From contig CAIXPL010000037.1 in the NCBI GenBank assembly GCA_903921325.1, positions 124,001-188,000 on the forward strand: 64,000 nucleotides of DNA, written 5' to 3'. A program made the translations under genes and the position numbers. The notes beneath the pieces were generated by a model. The model did no database searches, was not told the DNA's origin, and saw only the letters and a program-made list of their open reading frames with translations. Source of the DNA: an uncultured Pseudomonadota bacterium. Its GTDB lineage: Bacteria; Pseudomonadota; Gammaproteobacteria; Burkholderiales; SG8-39. This document shows positions 1-8,288 of this stretch, one piece after another (position 1 is the stretch's first letter; the number at the start of each line of letters is the position of its first letter).

Positions 1-134
1 CGTTCTATCTGGTGCGTCTGTTCGGCGGCGTGCTGTATCTCGGTGGCGTGTTGCTGATGCTCTACAACGTGGCGCGCACCATCATGGCGGGCCGCATCCA
101 GCCGGCGCCGATTCCCGTACCAGCCCACGCCTGA
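1..134 (+). CDS. ccoN: cbb3-type cytochrome c oxidase subunit I (CcoN), C-terminal end only
   Basis: Only the last 43 codons are present, read from base 3 to a TGA at 132-134; the gene begins outside the window. The visible piece is a single hydrophobic helix followed by a short Pro/Ala-rich tail, as expected for the cytoplasmic end of the heme-copper catalytic subunit. The identification comes mainly from position: ccoO, ccoQ and ccoP follow directly in the same direction. CcoN carries the heme b and heme b3-CuB centres that reduce O2 with high affinity. No catalytic residue can be checked here. Confidence 0.8.
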   Translation, partial: FYLVRLFGGVLYLGGVLLMLYNVARTIMAGRIQPAPIPVPAHA

Positions 135-144
135 GGAGAGCTCC

Positions 145-789
145 GTGGCATTGACTCATGACCGCATCGAACGCTCCAGTCCGTTGCTGATTCTCCTCGT
201 GGTGTTGGTCATCGCGGTGGGAGGGCTGGTTGAAATTGTGCCCTTGTTCTTCCAAAGGAGCACCACTGAGCCGGTGACCGGCCTGCGCCCGTATGCTGCC
301 CTGCAACTGGTGGGCCGGGACATCTACATCCGCGAGGGCTGCTACAACTGTCACTCGCAAATGATCCGTCCGCTGCGCGCCGAGACCGAGCGCTATGGAC
401 ACTACTCGGTGGCCGGCGAGTCGGTCTATGACCATCCGTTCCAGTGGGGCTCCAAGCGCACCGGCCCCGATCTGGCCCGGGTCGGTGCCCGCTATTCCGA
501 TGAATGGCATCGCATTCATTTGAATAACCCGCGCGAACTGGTGCCTGAATCGAACATGCCAGCCTACTCGTGGCTGGCACGGGCGGCACTTGATCCTGAT
601 TCGGTCGCACCGCGCATGCGCGCATTGCGCCTTGTGGGAGTGCCCTACACAGATGAGGACATTGCCGGGGCGGCCGAGGCAGCGCGCGGTCATACCGAAC
701 TCGACGCACTGGTGTCCTACCTGCAGGTGCTTGGCACGGCGCTGAAGCCGGCCGGCGCACCTGCCGACGCGCCACCAGCCAGCAAATAG
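145..789 (+). CDS. ccoO: cbb3-type cytochrome c oxidase subunit II (CcoO), monoheme c
   Basis: This 214-residue protein is the membrane-anchored monoheme cytochrome c of the cbb3 oxidase, which passes electrons towards the CcoN heme-copper site. One N-terminal transmembrane helix (about residues 13-36) is followed by a periplasmic heme c domain with the motif CYNCH at residues 66-70 and a likely axial Met in SNMP at 138. The context [10 protein letters not shown] and the later GPDLARVG are typical of the family, and the length is normal. The start is GTG at 145, preceded by a purine-rich ribosome-binding site (GAGGAGAG) that abuts the ccoN stop. The gap to ccoN is 10 bases, so the two are co-transcribed. 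Confidence 0.96.
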   Translation: MALTHDRIERSSPLLILLVVLVIAVGGLVEIVPLFFQRSTTEPVTGLRPYAALQLVGRDIYIREGCYNCHSQMIRPLRAETERYGHYSVAGESVYDHPFQWGSKRTGPDLARVGARYSDEWHRIHLNNPRELVPESNMPAYSWLARAALDPDSVAPRMRALRLVGVPYTDEDIAGAAEAARGHTELDALVSYLQVLGTALKPAGAPADAPPASK

Positions 790-807
790 ATAACGGGAGC
801 CCGCGCG

Positions 808-942
808 ATGAATATTGATGATTTGCGTATCGGGATCGAAGTGCTGAGCCTGATCGTATTTCTTGCCATTGTCTGGTGGGCTTATAGCCCGCGGCGGCGT
901 GCCACGCTCGATCAGGTGGCTCGTTCGGTACTTGACGACTGA
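808..942 (+). CDS. ccoQ: cbb3-type oxidase small subunit CcoQ (FixQ)
   Basis: A 44-residue protein from ATG 808 to TGA 940-942. It has one transmembrane helix (about residues 12-27, ending IVWWAYSP) followed by a short charged cytoplasmic tail with three consecutive arginines. Size, topology and placement between ccoO and ccoP match CcoQ/FixQ, the small subunit that stabilises the association of CcoP with the CcoN-CcoO core. A GGGAG sequence about 10 bases upstream can serve as its ribosome-binding site. Confidence 0.93.
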   Translation: MNIDDLRIGIEVLSLIVFLAIVWWAYSPRRRATLDQVARSVLDD

Positions 943-953
943 AGGGGACGGTC

Positions 954-1865
954 TTGGCCGATTTCACTAGCAGTTTCTGGGGTTTCTATATCGGGATTCT
1001 GACGCTTGTCGGAATTTTTGCCTGCGCGCTTTTGCTCTGGCGAACGAGTTCGCGCAGGTCATCGGGCAAAGCGTCGACCGGGGAACCCGGATTCACCGGG
1101 CATCGATGGGATGAAACGCTGCTCGAATATGACAATCCGCTGCCGCGCTGGTGGATGGGGCTGTTCGTGATCACGATCGTGTTCGGCCTGGGCTATCTGG
1201 CGCTCTACCCGGGCTTGGGCGCATGGGGTGGATTGCTTGACTGGACTTCGCGCGGACAGCACGCGCAAGAGGTTGCCGCAGCCGACGCCCAGTACGGTCC
1301 GTTATTCAAGAAGTTTGCCAGCCAGCCGATCGAGGAACTGGCCCGCGATCCGCAGGCACGGGCGATCGGTGAGCGCCTGTTCCTCAACACCTGTGCCCAA
1401 TGTCATGGGTCTGACGCACGCGGTGCCAAGGGATTTCCCAACCTGACCGATGCCGACTGGCTGCATGGTGGTACGCCGGCTGATATCGAGTCCAGCATAG
1501 CCAATGGCCGCCATGGCGTGATGCCGCCCATGCTGGATGCGCTTGGTGGTGCCGATGAGGTACGCAATATGGCCGAGTATGTGCGTTCGCTCTCGGGTGC
1601 CACGCATGACGCGCAACGCGCAGCGCAGGGCGCCGCGAAATTCGCGGTGTGCGCCGCCTGTCACGGTGCCGAGGGCAAAGGCAACACTGCCATCGGTGCG
1701 CCCAACCTGACCGATGCGACCTGGCTCTACGCGGGCAACATTGACACGATCGTTGAGACGATCACGCGCGGGCGGGACAACCAGATGCCGGCGCATGGTG
1801 CGGTTCTCGGGCCTGACAAGGTGCACCTGCTCGCTGCATGGGTCTACGGCCTGTCGGCTCACTGA
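954..1865 (+). CDS. ccoP: cbb3-type cytochrome c oxidase subunit III (CcoP), diheme c
   Basis: This 303-residue diheme cytochrome c is the electron-entry subunit of the cbb3 oxidase. Two N-terminal transmembrane helices are visible (about residues 8-29 and 67-86), followed by two periplasmic cytochrome c domains with heme motifs CAQCH (147-151) and CAACH (233-237). The likely axial methionines lie in GVMPPM and NQMPAHG. The start is TTG at 954, preceded by AAGGGGA and 11 bases after the ccoQ stop. The linker motif RWDETLLEYDNPLPRWW is characteristic of CcoP. It ends the structural operon ccoNOQP; the assembly gene ccoG follows after 18 bases. Confidence 0.97.
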   Translation: MADFTSSFWGFYIGILTLVGIFACALLLWRTSSRRSSGKASTGEPGFTGHRWDETLLEYDNPLPRWWMGLFVITIVFGLGYLALYPGLGAWGGLLDWTSRGQHAQEVAAADAQYGPLFKKFASQPIEELARDPQARAIGERLFLNTCAQCHGSDARGAKGFPNLTDADWLHGGTPADIESSIANGRHGVMPPMLDALGGADEVRNMAEYVRSLSGATHDAQRAAQGAAKFAVCAACHGAEGKGNTAIGAPNLTDATWLYAGNIDTIVETITRGRDNQMPAHGAVLGPDKVHLLAAWVYGLSAH

Positions 1866-1883
1866 TGCCCGCCTGACACTGAT

Positions 1884-3323
1884 ATGAACGAGGGCGCAGC
1901 GGCCCAGTCTCCGCCACTGGTCGAGGATGATGCGGGCGAGCTTGAAGTCTCGCTGTATGAAACCCGCAAGCAGATTCATCCGCGCGCAGTCAAGGGCTGG
2001 TTTGCGCTCTCGCGCATCGCACTGGTGATCCTGACTCAGGCCGTGTTCTACGGGACAGCGTGGTTGCAGTGGAACGGTCGTCAGGCGGTGCTGTTCGATC
2101 TTGCAGCGCGCAAGTTCTACCTGTTCGGGCTGGTCCTGTGGCCGCAGGACATTGTCTATCTCACCGCACTGCTGGTGATAGCGGCCTTATCGCTCTTTTT
2201 GTTCACCGCGCTCGGCGGTCGTCTGTTCTGTGGCTATGCCTGTCCACAGACGGTTTACACCGAGATCTTCATGTGGATTGAACGCCACCTGGAGGGTGAT
2301 CGCCAGGCGCGTATCCGCCTTGATGCTGCGCCCTGGGGCGTACAAAAACTCCTGCGCCGCGGCTCCAAACATCTGATCTGGATGGGTTTGGCGCTGTGGA
2401 CGGGCGCTACCTTCGTTGGCTACTTTCTGCCGATTCGCGAACTGCTGCCGCAGATCGCCCATGGTGGCATCAGCGGATGGCCGGAATTCTGGATCCTGTT
2501 CTACTCCTTTGCCACCTATGGCAACGCGGGGTTCATGCGCGAACAGGTCTGCAAATATATGTGTCCCTACGCGCGGTTTCAGTCGGCGATGTTCGATCGC
2601 GACACGCTGATCATCACCTATGACCGATTGCGCGGTGAGCCGCGTGGTTCGCGCAGTCGCAAGGCGGACCGGCAGGCCTTGGGGGTGGGGGATTGCATCG
2701 ATTGCGGGATCTGTGTCGAGGTCTGCCCGACCGGTATTGATATTCGTAACGGCCTGCAATACGAGTGCATCGGATGCGCGGCCTGCGTCGATGGCTGCAA
2801 TCAGATCATGAAGAAAATGAATTACCCGACCGGTCTGATTCGCTATTCGACGCAAAATGCGTTGCGCGAGGGCTGGTCACGCGATCGGATCGTGCGGCGC
2901 ATGCTGCGGCCGCGCACGTTGATCTATAGCGGGATTCTGATTGCCTTGATCACCGGCGTATTGGTGTCACTCGCACTGCGAGTTCCCCTTCGTGTCGATG
3001 TGTTGCGCGACCGCATTGCCCTCGCCCGAATCCTCGATGACGGCACGGTCGAAAACGTCTACCGGTTGCAAATCATGAATTCGGCCGAGGTGGGCGCGCA
3101 TTATCGAATCTCGGTTCAGGGCATCGCGGGGATAACGATGAGCGGCACCGAGCTTGTCGATGTCAATCCGTCCAGCATGAAGACGCTGGTGGTGGCCTTG
3201 CGCGCGCCATCGGGATCATCAACCGGTTCACATCCGATACGATTTATCGTGCAATCGGAGGATGCCAGACGAATAAAAGTGAGCGAAAAATCGGTATTTC
3301 GCGTGCCAACTGCAATGCCCTGA
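1884..3323 (+). CDS. ccoG: cbb3 oxidase assembly protein CcoG (polyferredoxin, RdxA/FixG)
   Basis: CcoG is a membrane-bound polyferredoxin needed for cbb3 maturation, with a role in copper reduction or handling. The 479-residue product shows several membrane helices (about 40-60, 90-112, 165-190 and 345-368), the FCGYACPQTVYTE motif, and a cytoplasmic 2x[4Fe-4S] ferredoxin domain with CIDCGICVEVCP and CIGCAACVDGC around residues 270-310. The C-terminal periplasmic Ig-like domain (about 375-475) is also typical. Length and architecture are complete. It lies 18 bases after ccoP. The usual partners ccoI and ccoS are not found downstream and may lie upstream of the window. Confidence 0.95.
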   Translation: MNEGAAAQSPPLVEDDAGELEVSLYETRKQIHPRAVKGWFALSRIALVILTQAVFYGTAWLQWNGRQAVLFDLAARKFYLFGLVLWPQDIVYLTALLVIAALSLFLFTALGGRLFCGYACPQTVYTEIFMWIERHLEGDRQARIRLDAAPWGVQKLLRRGSKHLIWMGLALWTGATFVGYFLPIRELLPQIAHGGISGWPEFWILFYSFATYGNAGFMREQVCKYMCPYARFQSAMFDRDTLIITYDRLRGEPRGSRSRKADRQALGVGDCIDCGICVEVCPTGIDIRNGLQYECIGCAACVDGCNQIMKKMNYPTGLIRYSTQNALREGWSRDRIVRRMLRPRTLIYSGILIALITGVLVSLALRVPLRVDVLRDRIALARILDDGTVENVYRLQIMNSAEVGAHYRISVQGIAGITMSGTELVDVNPSSMKTLVVALRAPSGSSTGSHPIRFIVQSEDARRIKVSEKSVFRVPTAMP

Positions 3324-3462
3324 GCAGCAACCCGTATTAACAAAGCGTCACGGTTGGCGCGTTGCGTGCACCAGCCCTGGGTTGCCAGACAACAGCCGTA
3401 TTGCGGTATCAGTAGCCAGGAATTGAGTTCCAGCAGCTGTGATTATGGGAGGGACTGATCCG

Positions 3463-3981
3463 ATGGACACTCTGCGATCTGCCACTGAAGTCGAGGGCGC
3501 CCGGGGACCAGCATTGCGCTGGTACCGCGAACCCTGGCCCTGGCTGCTGCTGGCTGCTCCCGCACTCGCGGTTATCGCCAGCGTGGCGACCGCCGTCGTG
3601 GCCTTCCGCGGTGCCGACAGCCTGGTGGCAGTGGACTACTACCGCAAAGGGGTGACAATCAATGAGGAACTGGCGCGCGGCGCGCAAGCGCGTGCGCTCG
3701 GTTTGCGCATCACTGCACATTGGAACCGCGCCGAATCACAGCTCGACCTGGATCTGCAAGGCGGCAGTGCGCGCGAGCGGCCGGCGGTGCTGGACGTGGC
3801 ACTGATCGACCCGGCCAGGGCCGAATTTGATCATCGTCTGGAAGCGCGCCAGGTAAGCGCGGATCACTATCGCGCGAGCGTTGGACCGTGGGCGATGCGA
3901 CACTGGACGGTCGTGGCCGAGACCGCGTCATGGCGACTGAGTGGAGTGTGGAACAATGATGAGCCCATCGAACTTCGCTGA
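3463..3981 (+). CDS. fixH: FixH/CcoH family cbb3 oxidase assembly protein
   Basis: A 172-residue bitopic membrane protein with one helix (about residues 27-50) and a periplasmic beta-rich domain containing the family signature VDYYRKG just after the helix. CcoH/FixH proteins associate with the cbb3 complex during assembly. ATG 3463 was chosen because a GGGAGGGA ribosome-binding site lies about 8 bases before it; upstream GTG 3439 and ATG 3445 in the same frame are less well placed. The 139 bases between ccoG and this gene hold no other recognisable feature. The 3' end overlaps the next gene by 26 bases. Confidence 0.88.
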   Translation: MDTLRSATEVEGARGPALRWYREPWPWLLLAAPALAVIASVATAVVAFRGADSLVAVDYYRKGVTINEELARGAQARALGLRITAHWNRAESQLDLDLQGGSARERPAVLDVALIDPARAEFDHRLEARQVSADHYRASVGPWAMRHWTVVAETASWRLSGVWNNDEPIELR

Positions 3982-4270
3982 ACGCACGTCGCAAGGCACC
4001 GAAGACTTGCTGGTCAGTCTGCCCAGTGCGCCGCTGCGCGACCGCATGCTGCGCGCGCTATGGCCCTCTTTTCTGGTGGCGGGCGTTGGCGAGATAGCGT
4101 TTTTTAGCCTGGTTAATCCACGCGATCTGGTCTGGTTCTGGCAGCAGATGGAACTGTCCGAGCATGCCATCCACGCGCTTGGATTTTTCTTCTTCTGGGC
4201 CCTCGCCTACGCTGGCAGTGTGCTCAATTTATGGCTTGCCGGCGAGCCCGAACGCCCGGCGGCATTCTGA
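3956..4270 (+). CDS. Small two-helix membrane protein in the cbb3 cluster, function unknown
   Basis: A 104-residue protein beginning at ATG 3956 inside the last codons of fixH. The first 35 residues are polar, followed by two predicted membrane helices (about 38-57 and 72-94, the second rich in Phe and Trp). No cofactor motif is seen. Overlap with fixH suggests translational coupling and a role in cbb3 assembly or stability, but this is inference from position only. I do not recognise a named family. The 107 bases after it, up to the convergent stress-protein gene, hold nothing recognisable. Confidence 0.7.
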   Translation: MMSPSNFAERTSQGTEDLLVSLPSAPLRDRMLRALWPSFLVAGVGEIAFFSLVNPRDLVWFWQQMELSEHAIHALGFFFFWALAYAGSVLNLWLAGEPERPAAF

Positions 4271-4377
4271 TCGCGCTGGCCGGCACCGAGTGCGCACCTG
4301 CGCGCAGGCCGCGCCGCAGCGAGCCGCACGGTGCCTGCACTACCCAGGACCGTGGTGCGACACTCGTATCGAGGCGT

Positions 4378-4824
4378 TTAGCGCACCACCAGAACCGGAA
4401 TTTTTGAATGCGTCAGCACTTTCTGGGTTTCGCTACCCAGAATCAGCGCCGACAAGCCACGCCGGCCGTGCGAGGCCATCACGATCAAATCGCACTTGCT
4501 GCGCGAAGCGGCGGCCAGAATCGCTTCAAACGGCGAGTTGGAGGCGGTATGGCCACAGGCGAGTTCAATTTCAAACGTGGCCGCCTGCTTCTCGGCCGCA
4601 GCGAGCACTTTGCGCGCGGCCGCTGCCTGCGCGCGGTCAAAATCGGCCCGGTTCATGTAGCCGGTAAACATGGCGCCTTCACTATAGACCGGGGTCGGAA
4701 ATTCCGGCGTCACGTGCACTGCAGTGACCTGCGAGCCGAGCGCTTTGGCAAGGGTGAATGCGGTCTTCAGTGCTTTGATCGAGAGCTTGGAGCCATCTGT
4801 CGGTACCAGGATTCGTCGGTACAT
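4378..4824 (-). CDS. Universal stress protein (UspA family)
   Basis: A single-domain 148-residue Usp protein. The N-terminal MYRRILVPTDGS strand with its conserved Asp and the C-terminal nucleotide-binding glycine motif (GRRGLSALILGSETQKVL, about residues 115-132) mark it as the ATP-binding type. The start is ATG 4824, preceded by AAAAGGAA. It lies 13 bases downstream of fnr on the same strand, so the two are probably co-transcribed; UspA genes linked to FNR-type regulators are commonly induced by oxygen limitation. The exact physiological role cannot be read from sequence. Confidence 0.92.
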   Translation of the reverse strand: MYRRILVPTDGSKLSIKALKTAFTLAKALGSQVTAVHVTPEFPTPVYSEGAMFTGYMNRADFDRAQAAAARKVLAAAEKQAATFEIELACGHTASNSPFEAILAAASRSKCDLIVMASHGRRGLSALILGSETQKVLTHSKIPVLVVR

Positions 4825-4837
4825 GATTGCGTTCCTT

Positions 4838-5641
4838 TTAATGATTCGACGCGCTGTTGGCACCACCCATCAGTCGATGCAATGCGGCCATGTCGAGAAT
4901 TCTGACCTGCTTTTGCTTCACCTCGATCACGCCGTCATCCTGGAATTTCGAGAACGCGCGGCTGACTGTTTCCAGCTTCAGTCCGATATAGCTGCCGATT
5001 TCCTCGCGTGTCATGCGCAGGATGAAATCGGTGGCGGAAAAGCCGCGGGCGTTCAGACGCTGCGACAAATTCAGGAGAAACGCGGCCAGGCGACTTTCGG
5101 CGCGCATGCTGCCAAGCAGCAGCATGACGCCATGCTCGCGCACGATTTCGCGGCTCATCACAGTATGAAAATGGTGCCCCAGTGCCGGTGCCTGCACCGA
5201 TAGTGTCTCCAACATCGCGTAGGGCACGATGCAGACTTCGCTATCCTCAAGCGCGATTGAATCGCAGGTGTGCTGCTCCATGCAGATGCCGTCCATGCCG
5301 AGCAACTCGCCGGCCATCTGGAATCCGGTCACTTGATCACGCCCGTCGACGGTTGCGGCACGGGATTTGAAAAATCCGCTGCGCACGGCAAACAATGAGC
5401 GGAACGGATCGCCGGCACGGTAAAGACTCTCACCTTTACGCAGTCGCCGTCTGGCGTGAACGATCTGCTCGAGACGGTTCACCTGCTCCTGATTGAGCCC
5501 GACCGGCAGGCACACTTCGCGCAGATGACAGTGAGAACAGGCTGTTCTCATGCGCACCACGTTATCTCCTGCATCGCTGCTGCTCGCCGAATTGACAATG
5601 GGTATTGCCGCGCGTTTGGGCTTGAGTGCATCGATCGGCAT
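4838..5641 (-). CDS. fnr: FNR-type oxygen-sensing transcriptional regulator
   Basis: A 267-residue Crp/Fnr-family regulator of the iron-sulfur subclass. The N-terminal cysteine cluster CSHCHLREVC (about residues 35-44) and a further cysteine in GICMEQHTC correspond to the four ligands of the oxygen-labile [4Fe-4S] cluster of FNR. A cyclic-nucleotide-like beta-roll follows, then a C-terminal helix-turn-helix with IGSYIGLKLETVSRAFSKF, whose ETVSR recognition helix reads TTGAT-N4-ATCAA sites. The start is ATG 5641 with GAGGGA just upstream. A perfect FNR box sits 81-94 bases upstream, so autoregulation is plausible. Its likely targets include the adjacent cbb3 genes. Confidence 0.96.
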   Translation of the reverse strand: MPIDALKPKRAAIPIVNSASSSDAGDNVVRMRTACSHCHLREVCLPVGLNQEQVNRLEQIVHARRRLRKGESLYRAGDPFRSLFAVRSGFFKSRAATVDGRDQVTGFQMAGELLGMDGICMEQHTCDSIALEDSEVCIVPYAMLETLSVQAPALGHHFHTVMSREIVREHGVMLLLGSMRAESRLAAFLLNLSQRLNARGFSATDFILRMTREEIGSYIGLKLETVSRAFSKFQDDGVIEVKQKQVRILDMAALHRLMGGANSASNH

Positions 5642-5941
5642 GATTCCCTCATGGTTTGGTCAAGGCATCACTGCCACGCTTGACCCCGGTCACAGATTAA
5701 GGTCGATGGCTCTGGTGTCCTTTGATCAGGATCAACCCGGCACCATCGGCCTTTTCTATGATCGACATCTCGTGGCGTGTGTCCATGACGAGTGGAGCAT
5801 TTGCTACGTATACACCGTTTTTCGGCTCGGGTCGGTACGGCTGACCGGCGTTGGCTACCGAGCGCGCGTGAATCGGTTTGGGCGCAATGTCGCCGCGGCG
5901 CTGACCGTGGCTGCAGGGTTGTGACGGAGTCTCGCAAGACG
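5642..5941. other. Divergent intergenic region between fnr and the HemN-like gene
   Basis: A 300-base stretch without a supportable gene. It holds one clear regulatory element, the FNR box at 5722-5735. Several open frames run through it but show no ribosome-binding sites or recognisable protein; they are upstream extensions of the HemN-like frame or antisense shadows. Promoters for both divergent genes should lie here, but no convincing -35/-10 pair could be assigned. Confidence 0.7.
5722..5735. promoter_or_regulatory. FNR box, perfect TTGAT-N4-ATCAA
   Basis: The sequence TTGATCAGGATCAA matches the FNR/ANR consensus at all ten defined positions. Its centre is about 87 bases upstream of the fnr start and about 213 bases upstream of the chosen HemN-like start. 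It therefore could serve either divergent gene. Presence beside fnr and cbb3 genes supports function; binding itself is inferred. Confidence 0.85.
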
Positions 5942-7402
5942 ATGGGAGCACGCAAAGAGTTGGATCGAGCGGCAGGCCGTCGGTCGTTGGCTGCCGCCAG
6001 CGCGCGGCGGGTGATGCGGCGCTTTGGCGTTGGCGGCTCCGATCACCTGACCTATCCCGCGCCAGAACGCTTTGTCGAGGCCTTCGACGGTGCCACGCTG
6101 CGCTCCCATCTCGCATTGCGTAGCCCCCTGGGTGCCACTCAGGCGTTGTCTCTGTTCATCAATATTCCGCCGCAGCGTCCCGTCGATGCGGCCAATCGGT
6201 GGGGCGCTGGCAGACCCTGCTCGGCTGAGCCGATCGATGCCTATCTGGGCTTGATCTACCGCGAACTCGACCTGCTGATGGGCCCGCTCGGTGATCGACG
6301 CGCGGTGAATCAGGTGTGGATCGCGGGCGGGGCTGGCAGGCTTTTTCCAGGCGAGAGCCTGCCGCAGCTGATGAGTGAACTTCGTTCGCGCTTTGAACTG
6401 TCGCGCAACGGCGACTTCGGAATTGATATCGATCCGGCGGCAGTGAGCATCGCGGATATCGCGACGATTGCCCAGTTGGGCTTCAACCGGATCGATCTCG
6501 GGCAAGTGGGTTTTGATCAGCGTACCGAACATCAGCCGCCAGACTCATCGGCCCCCTTCCAGCCGGACCGCACCAGGCAGTCCGGTCGGGCTGCCACAGA
6601 GGATTTCGCTCGCGTGATCACGGCCGCACGGCAGGTCGGTATACGTTCGGTGGCAACGGCACTGCACTATGGGGTGCCGGCACAATCGGTGGCCGCGTTT
6701 GATCGCGCCCTGTGTGAACTGATCGGACTTAATCCGGATCGAATCGTATTGCGCCACTATCCTTATCGCCTGCCAGGAATGCCGCGCACTGATCGGCGCG
6801 CGGACCTGCCCGATCTGGCGACTTGCGTTGACATGCTCATCCATGGCCGATCACTGCTGCACGCTGCCGGTTATGTGGAGATCGGCCTCGAACAGTTTGT
6901 TCGCCGCGACGATGACCTTGACCAGGTCGCACGGCGCGGTCTGCTGTTGCGCAGTCTGCTGGGGTTTTCCCGTTTGCCGGAATTTGATCGACTGGGTGTC
7001 GGGTTGGGCGCGATCAGTCGCATCGGTGGCATCTATGCGCAAAATATGGTTTATCTTGAGGACTATGAATCGTGTCTTTCCCAGCAGGTGTTACCGGTGA
7101 TGCGCGGCATCGAATTGACCCGCGATGATCTGGTTCGCGGCGCAGTCATCAGCGCGCTGATCGGTCGTGGTGAAGTGTCGATCGAATCCATCGCAATCGC
7201 TCATTTGATTTCCTTTTCGGATCATTTCTCGCCGGAAATGGAAAAGCTCGCGGTAATGGAGGAGGCGGGTCTGGTTGAACTCTCGCCTGACTGGATCTCG
7301 GTGACACCGCAGGGGCGTCTGGTTGTGCGTGCAATATGTGCCCTGTTTGATCGCCATGCATCCCGTGCGCTCGAGCGCCGCGCGCTGACCGAGCTTAATT
7401 GA
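5942..7402 (+). CDS. HemN-like protein lacking the radical-SAM cluster motif (probable pseudoenzyme)
   Basis: The 486-residue product aligns by eye with oxygen-independent coproporphyrinogen III oxidase over its whole length: RRFGVGGSDHLTYPAPERFVEAF near the start, the TIM-barrel segment LGFNRIDLG, GYVEIGLEQFVRRDD (HemN: GY..IG.DHFA..DDEL), GLGAISRIG and the C-terminal DYFAPE-like domain. The [4Fe-4S]/SAM motif is gone: where HemN has YxHIPFCxxxCxxC, this protein reads FINIPPQRPVDAAN, so all three cysteines and the catalytic Tyr/His are replaced. The SAM-binding GGGTP is AGGAG. The reading frame is intact. ATG 5942 is a guess; GTG 5921 is possible. Its stop overlaps the next start (TGATG). 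It cannot be an active HemN; a heme-binding or regulatory role is inference. Confidence 0.85.
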   Translation: MGARKELDRAAGRRSLAAASARRVMRRFGVGGSDHLTYPAPERFVEAFDGATLRSHLALRSPLGATQALSLFINIPPQRPVDAANRWGAGRPCSAEPIDAYLGLIYRELDLLMGPLGDRRAVNQVWIAGGAGRLFPGESLPQLMSELRSRFELSRNGDFGIDIDPAAVSIADIATIAQLGFNRIDLGQVGFDQRTEHQPPDSSAPFQPDRTRQSGRAATEDFARVITAARQVGIRSVATALHYGVPAQSVAAFDRALCELIGLNPDRIVLRHYPYRLPGMPRTDRRADLPDLATCVDMLIHGRSLLHAAGYVEIGLEQFVRRDDDLDQVARRGLLLRSLLGFSRLPEFDRLGVGLGAISRIGGIYAQNMVYLEDYESCLSQQVLPVMRGIELTRDDLVRGAVISALIGRGEVSIESIAIAHLISFSDHFSPEMEKLAVMEEAGLVELSPDWISVTPQGRLVVRAICALFDRHASRALERRALTELN

Positions 7403-8226
7403 TGCCGCTTGAGCTGATCACCGTTGCCGTGATCACCGGTCTGGCCGGTGGACTGCATTGCCTGGGCATGTGCGGCGGTTTGCTGGGGGCCCTAAGCGTT
7501 GGTTTCACTCCACGGATGTCGCCAACATTGCCTGCCGGTGCAGTCCGCGAGGGCGGCGGTCGCGCTGCATCAGAGGGCAACCGCGGCGGCGAACACCGCC
7601 GCGACCCGGTTCGAGCCGCCCCCCGGCACATCAGCGAAATCACGCGTGTCGTCGGCTATCACCTCGGGCGCATTTCCACCTACGCGATCCTGGGGGCGAT
7701 CTGCGGCGCATTGGGCTCGATGGCGCTTCTGGCCGATGGCCTGCTGCCAATCCAGCAGGTGCTGTATCTGCTCTCGGCGGTTCTGATCATTCTGCTCGGA
7801 CTGTGGCTGATCGGGTTGCCCAGTCCTCTGCTGGCGGCCCTCGAACGCGGCGGGGCGCGCCTGTGGGGGCCGCTGCGGCGGCTTGCCCAGGGAGCCATGG
7901 TCAAGCGCACGGCCGGTGCGATTTATCTGACCGGACTTGCCTGGGGTCTGGTGCCCTGTGCCATGGTCTACAGCATGCTGTCACTTGCCTTGCTGGCGGG
8001 CAATCCGCGTGACGGTGCACTGGTGATGGCGGCTTTTGGCCTGGCGACAGTACCGCACCTCACACTTGGGCTGATTGCGGTGCGCCATGCCGCACCGCGT
8101 TTGAAGCACCCCGCTGCGCGACGCATGGCGGGTAGCTTGCTCATCGTCCTGGCAGTGGTGGGCCTCGCCCACAGCGCCAACCTTCAACCCGCTCTCGCTG
8201 TGTTGAGCAGCTGGTGCTTCGGTTAG
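7402..8226 (+). CDS. TauE/SafE-like (DsbD_2/UreH-type) membrane protein
   Basis: A 274-residue integral membrane protein with about six helices. The first helix contains GLAGGLHCLGMCGG, the cysteine/histidine signature of the sulfite exporter TauE/SafE-like proteins often found with cbb3 assembly genes, where a role in copper or thiol delivery has been proposed. A second signature, GLAWGLVPCAMVY, occurs in the middle. Residues about 38-85 form an unusual hydrophilic Gly/Arg-rich insertion before the second helix. ATG 7402 shares its A with the HemN-like stop, so translation is coupled. Its substrate cannot be told from sequence. Confidence 0.85.
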   Translation: MPLELITVAVITGLAGGLHCLGMCGGLLGALSVGFTPRMSPTLPAGAVREGGGRAASEGNRGGEHRRDPVRAAPRHISEITRVVGYHLGRISTYAILGAICGALGSMALLADGLLPIQQVLYLLSAVLIILLGLWLIGLPSPLLAALERGGARLWGPLRRLAQGAMVKRTAGAIYLTGLAWGLVPCAMVYSMLSLALLAGNPRDGALVMAAFGLATVPHLTLGLIAVRHAAPRLKHPAARRMAGSLLIVLAVVGLAHSANLQPALAVLSSWCFG

Positions 8227-8288
8227 CAGCGCATGCAGCTCGCAGAGGCGTCGAGCGAAGGCAAAGGACGTACGGAGCGGTGCGACGC

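Noticed and set aside
209-967. Long minus-strand open frame opposite ccoO
   Set aside because: It is antisense to a clear heme-binding protein, has no recognisable motif and no ribosome-binding site; long shadow frames are expected at this GC content.
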